In this document: one piece after another, positions 9,218 through 12,350 of the stretch | Numbering within the stretch: the first letter of the stretch is position 1 | Layout: each line of letters starts with the position of its first letter | Assembly: GCA_946482375.1 (NCBI GenBank) | Contig: CAMLRH010000045.1 | Coordinates: 1-12,350 of the forward strand | Source: an uncultured Caulobacteraceae bacterium | Lineage (GTDB): Bacteria; Pseudomonadota; Alphaproteobacteria; Caulobacterales; Caulobacteraceae | Length of the DNA: 12,350 nucleotides | Reading direction: 5' to 3' | Notes under the pieces: model-generated | Seen by the model: the letters and a program-made list of their open reading frames with translations, nothing else | What the model was told of the DNA's origin: nothing | The model's database searches: none | Translations under genes and position numbers: made by a program

Positions 9218-10405
9218 ATGAAGGCGCCCTCTCCCCGCATGCTGGTCCTGGTCGCGGTCGTCCTCGCCGGACTTGGCGCGCTCGTCTGGATGCTGCGAGC
9301 GCAGCCGGTGCCTGTCGAAGTCGCGCAAGTGACACACGGGCCGCTGGAGACCTGGATCGAGGAACAGGGCCGCACCCGTGTGCGCGAGGTCTACGTCGTC
9401 GCCGCGCCGCTCTCGGGCAAGACGGTGCGAGTGACGCTGCACGCCGGCGACCCCGTCAAGGCGGGCCAGGCCGTCGCCCTCATCCGCCCCGCCGATCCGC
9501 CGCTGATCGACGCCCGTTCCAGGCTGGAGCTCGAGGCCGCCGCACAGGCCGCGGACGCCGCGGTGCGGCTCGCGGAAGCCGAACTGAAGCGCGCCCAGGC
9601 CGAGGCGGACTACGCCGGCGCCGAATGGACTCGTGGCCAGACCCTGATCGAGCGCGGCGTCATTTCCCAGGCCGCCCTCGACCAGCGCCGCCTGGCCCGC
9701 GAGACGGCCAACGCGGCGGTCGCCGAGACCCGCGCCGCCGTCGCCGTCCGCCGCCGTGAGCGCGACAGCGCCCGCAGCCGCCTCGCGGAAGGTTTCGGCT
9801 CCGAGCGCAGTCCCGTCACCGTTCGGGCGCCGGTGAGCGGGAACATTCTTCGGGTGGAACTGGAGAGCGAACAGGTGGTCCAGGCCGGCCAGCCCATCCT
9901 CCAGATCGGCGATCCTCGCGACATCGACGTGATCGTCGAACTGCTCACCAGCGACGCGGTCAACGTCAAACCAGGCGCCGCCGCGCGCATCGAGGGATGG
10001 GGCGGCGGGACTCTGGAGGCTCGCGTCCGCCGCGTGGAGCCGGCGGGCTTCACCAAGGTCTCGGCGCTGGGCGTCGAGGAGCAGAGGGTGCTGACCTATC
10101 TGGACTTCGTCGATCCGACGAAGGCGGCGCCGCTGGGCCACGACTATCGGGTTCGGGCCAGGATCATCACTTCGACGACCCCGATGGCGGTGCGCGTTCC
10201 GGTCAGCGCCCTCTTCCGGCAAGGCGAGGACTGGGCGGTCTACCGGGTCCGCGGCAGCCGGCCCGAACGCGTGACGGTGAAGATCGGACCGCGCAACGAA
10301 GACATGGCGCAGGTGTTGAGCGGTCTCGCGGCCGGAGACGCCATCGTCCTCTATCCGGGCGACCGGCTGGCGGACGGCGCGCGGGTGAAAAGGGTCGGCG
10401 ACTGA
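9218..10405 (+). CDS. HlyD-family periplasmic adaptor (membrane fusion protein)
   Basis: The protein of 395 residues starts 2 bp after the permease stop. It has one N-terminal membrane anchor (about 8-26), a first half-lipoyl segment (VVAAPLSGKTVRV, then G-D-x-V-K-x-G-Q), and a long Ala/Glu/Arg-rich coiled-coil hairpin from about 95 to 195. A second half-lipoyl strand follows (VTVRAPVSGNILRV), then a beta-barrel and a membrane-proximal domain ending in the L-x-x-G-D-x-I-V-L-Y-P-G-D-R pattern. These are hallmarks of adaptors that link an inner-membrane transporter to an outer-membrane channel. No TolC-like gene is in the window, so the exit duct would be shared or the system may act on the inner membrane or periplasm only. 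The TGA stop overlaps the FixK-like box at 10402-10415. Confidence 0.92.
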   Translation: MKAPSPRMLVLVAVVLAGLGALVWMLRAQPVPVEVAQVTHGPLETWIEEQGRTRVREVYVVAAPLSGKTVRVTLHAGDPVKAGQAVALIRPADPPLIDARSRLELEAAAQAADAAVRLAEAELKRAQAEADYAGAEWTRGQTLIERGVISQAALDQRRLARETANAAVAETRAAVAVRRRERDSARSRLAEGFGSERSPVTVRAPVSGNILRVELESEQVVQAGQPILQIGDPRDIDVIVELLTSDAVNVKPGAAARIEGWGGGTLEARVRRVEPAGFTKVSALGVEEQRVLTYLDFVDPTKAAPLGHDYRVRARIITSTTPMAVRVPVSALFRQGEDWAVYRVRGSRPERVTVKIGPRNEDMAQVLSGLAAGDAIVLYPGDRLADGARVKRVGD

Positions 10406-10415
10406 TTTCGATCAA
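10402..10415. promoter_or_regulatory. FixK/FNR-like box (one mismatch) before the second uspA
   Basis: CTGATTTCGATCAA agrees with TTGAT-N4-ATCAA at nine of ten defined positions. The hlyD stop TGA (10403-10405) lies within it. Its centre is 32 bp before CAGTCT (10438-10443, a very weak -10). This predicts a start near 10450, placing AAGGAG (10451-10456) at the front of a 14-nt leader. It would allow uspA and the P-type ATPase to be expressed apart from the exporter. Confidence 0.45.
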
Positions 10416-10463
10416 CGGCGCGGCGGCCTCTGCGGCGCAGTCTTGCGGCAAAGGAGACGCCGC

Positions 10464-11309
10464 ATGCCACTCGTCGACCTTCTGCTGCATATCGAGAGCT
10501 ATCCCGATCCCACGCCGGACGAAGCCATCGACCGGGCTGTCGGCTTTGCCGCGACCATCGGCGCAAAGCTCTCGGCGATCGCCACCCACGTCGATATTCG
10601 AACCCCCAGAAGCAAGCTGGCGGACTGTGTCGTCGGCCTGAGCCGCATGGCCGAGACGGCCGAAGCCGAGAGCTTGGCCACGTCCCGGCAAAAGCTCGAA
10701 CACTTCAAGGCGATGGCGACTGATGCCGGCGTGCTGGGCGAGCCCCTGTTGGAGCGTGTCGACCTGTTCGAGGGTGGAGAGTGTGTCACCCGCCATGCCC
10801 GCACGCGTGACCTTTGCCTTGTGGCGCTCACCGCGCCGCCTTCCGCGGAAGGCTCGGTGGCCGAGGCCGTGATCTTCGGCTCCGGTCGCCCCGCGCTGGT
10901 GTTCGAGCCCTCCGCCGGCCTCAGCGGCGGGGATCTTCGGCGCATTGTGGTCGCTTGGGATGGCAGTCGCTGCGCGGCGCGCGCCGTGGCCGACGCCCTG
11001 CCCCTGCTGACCCAGGCGGCCGAGGTGTGGGTTCTCGCCGTGCTCAACGAGAAGACCGGGCTTGGCGCCGGACGCACAGCGGACCTGGTCCGGCATCTCG
11101 CCGCTCATGGCGTTCACGCGGTCGCCGACGAAATCGACGCGGGCGGCCGAAGCATCGGCGAGGTTCTGGACAGCTACCTCGATCGCAAGGACGCCGACCT
11201 GCTGGTGATGGGCGCCTACGGTCACTCGCGCCTGCGGGAATTCATCCTCGGCGGGGCCACCGAGCACATGCTCCGCGAGCCGAAGGTCCCGCTGCTGCTG
11301 GCGCACTGA
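10464..11309 (+). CDS. Universal stress protein, tandem UspA domains (second copy)
   Basis: The protein of 281 residues begins MPLVDLLLHIESYPDPTPDE and carries two UspA domains, the second much better conserved. The C-terminal nucleotide-loop segment is GAYGHSRLREFILGGATEHM at 250-269, followed by PLLLAH. As in the first copy, the glycine spacing is kept but Gly replaces the Ser/Thr directly after the last motif Gly. An internal strand IVVAWDGSRCAARAV (second-domain start, with the nucleotide-site Asp) is typical. ATG 10464 is chosen for AAGGAG 7 nt upstream; a TTG frame from 10443 is less likely. The stop overlaps the ATPase start (TGATG), so the two are probably translationally coupled. It differs clearly from the copy at 803-1663, so it is a paralogue rather than a recent duplicate. 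Confidence 0.93.
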   Translation: MPLVDLLLHIESYPDPTPDEAIDRAVGFAATIGAKLSAIATHVDIRTPRSKLADCVVGLSRMAETAEAESLATSRQKLEHFKAMATDAGVLGEPLLERVDLFEGGECVTRHARTRDLCLVALTAPPSAEGSVAEAVIFGSGRPALVFEPSAGLSGGDLRRIVVAWDGSRCAARAVADALPLLTQAAEVWVLAVLNEKTGLGAGRTADLVRHLAAHGVHAVADEIDAGGRSIGEVLDSYLDRKDADLLVMGAYGHSRLREFILGGATEHMLREPKVPLLLAH

Positions 11310-12350
11310 TGGGGACGGACCTTCGCCTTGGCCTGAGCGCGGAGGAAGCGGCCGCGCGGCTGCTGGCCGCCGGCCCCAACGAACTGCCGCATGGCAAGAG
11401 GCGGACGCTCGGCCACATCTTCATGGAGACGATGCGCGAGCCGATGTTCCTGCTGCTCATCGGCGCGGCGATTCTCTATCTGGTGCTCGGCGACCTGGCT
11501 GAAGGCCTGTTCCTTGTCGCCGGCGCCTTCGCCGCCGTCGGCCTGGTCATCGTTCAGGAAGCACGCAGTGAGCGCGCCCTTCGGGCTCTGCGCGAAATCG
11601 GCCAGCCGCAGGCCCGGGTTATCCGCGACGGCGCCGAGCAACGGATCGCGGCCCGGTCCCTGGCGCCGGGCGACATCCTCCTGATCGGCGAAGGTGAGCG
11701 AGCGCCGGCGGATGGATTGCTGCGCGCCGGCGAAGTGCTCAGCGTCGACGAGTCCGCCCTGACCGGCGAGTCCGCGCCCGTGACAAAACGGCCGGATGGG
11801 GGCGTTTCCTGGAGCGACGCGGTCCAGCCGGGCGCGGAGACGAGCCCCTTCCTGTTCGCCGGGACCCTCATTGTCCGCGGCCAGGGCGTCGCGGAGGTAA
11901 CGCGGACGGGCGCAACGTCCTCGCTGGGCCGTATCGGTCAAGCGCTGGCGGGCATCGAACAGCAGCCGACGCCGCTGCAGCGGACGGCGGGCAGGCTGGT
12001 GGCCCTGCTTGGCCTCTTCGCGCTGGTCTTTTGCCTCCTCGTGACGGTGGCCTATGGCTTGATCGGCAATGACTGGGTCGCCGGGGCGCTGGCCGGCGTC
12101 ACCGTCGCCATCGCGCTGATCCCGGAAGAGTTTCCGATGGTGCTGGCGGTCTTCATGGCGCTCGGCGCCTGGCGGCTGGCCACGCATCAGGTCCTGGTCC
12201 GCCGGAACGCCGTAATCGAAACGCTGGGCGGCGCCACGGTGCTTTGTGTCGACAAGACCGGGACCCTGACCGAGAACCGGATGCAGGTCGCGCGCATCTG
12301 GGCCGACGGCGCCGACAAGGCCGTGGGTGAGGGGCTGACGAACGGCAAGG
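11309..12350 (+). CDS. P-type cation ATPase, N-terminal part (runs off right edge)
   Basis: 347 codons are visible; the stop lies beyond the window. The N-terminal cation-ATPase domain opens GLSAEEAAARLLAAGPNELP (8-27). Then come TM1 (about 46-61), TM2 (about 67-82), the actuator domain with LTGES (T152-S155), TM3 (about 231-253) and TM4 with IPEEFP (272-276 is PEEFP). The phosphorylation motif DKTGTLT has Asp315 as the phospho-acceptor. There are no N-terminal heavy-metal domains and no CPC motif, so it is not a copper/zinc P1B pump. The layout is P2-like (calcium-type), but TM4 has PEEFP in place of the PEGLP of calcium pumps, so the ion is uncertain. It is an inner-membrane protein. ATG 11309 overlaps the uspA stop in TGATG, implying coupled translation. 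Confidence 0.92.
   Translation, partial: MGTDLRLGLSAEEAAARLLAAGPNELPHGKRRTLGHIFMETMREPMFLLLIGAAILYLVLGDLAEGLFLVAGAFAAVGLVIVQEARSERALRALREIGQPQARVIRDGAEQRIAARSLAPGDILLIGEGERAPADGLLRAGEVLSVDESALTGESAPVTKRPDGGVSWSDAVQPGAETSPFLFAGTLIVRGQGVAEVTRTGATSSLGRIGQALAGIEQQPTPLQRTAGRLVALLGLFALVFCLLVTVAYGLIGNDWVAGALAGVTVAIALIPEEFPMVLAVFMALGAWRLATHQVLVRRNAVIETLGGATVLCVDKTGTLTENRMQVARIWADGADKAVGEGLTNGK

Noticed and set aside
9104..10222. 372-codon minus-strand open frame opposite hlyD
   Set aside because: Shadow of the adaptor gene; composition is typical of reverse-strand high-GC reading.

Overview
The window is high-GC bacterial chromosome with dense, short-spaced genes, SD sequences of the AGGAGG type, a PAS_5-type single-domain PAS protein and FixK/FNR-type boxes. 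Together these suggest an alphaproteobacterium. Caulobacterales (Caulobacter/Phenylobacterium-like) is my guess from gene style, not a proven assignment. There is no sign of phage, IS element, tRNA, rRNA or CRISPR.

Layout. (1) Positions 1-2125, minus strand: PAS_5 protein, then a tandem UspA protein, then, after a 200-bp gap, a 60-aa charged protein and an N-terminal fragment of a lipoprotein that leaves the window. (2) 2230-3162, plus strand: a PfkB-type sugar-phosphate kinase. Its stop codon overlaps the stop codon of (3), a minus-strand pair of a DUF302 protein (6028-5633) and phosphoenolpyruvate synthase (5570-3159). (4) 6136-12350, plus strand: ABC ATPase, double-FtsX permease, HlyD-type adaptor, a second tandem UspA protein, and a P-type cation ATPase cut off by the right edge.

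The unifying signal is a set of 14-bp dyads matching the FixK2/FNR consensus TTG(A/C)-N6-(T/G)CAA. Three are exact: 2183-2196 between PAS and pfkB, 5623-5636 before ppsA, and 6088-6101 between DUF302 and the ABC genes. A fourth with one mismatch lies at 10402-10415 before the second uspA. They occur at every head of a transcription unit, and at two sites inside operons where they overlap the stop codon of the preceding gene. Spacing to the start codons and to -10-like hexamers fits class II activation (box centred near -41.5).

Interpretation: this looks like a low-oxygen response island. It combines two universal stress proteins, a PAS protein, a glycolytic kinase and a gluconeogenic PEP synthase, a DUF302 protein, a tripartite-type exporter and an ion-pumping ATPase. 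UspA, PfkB, PEP synthase and P-type ATPase genes are typical members of oxygen-limitation regulons (compare the mycobacterial DosR and proteobacterial Anr/FixK regulons). Regulation is predicted from sequence only; the regulator gene is not in the window.
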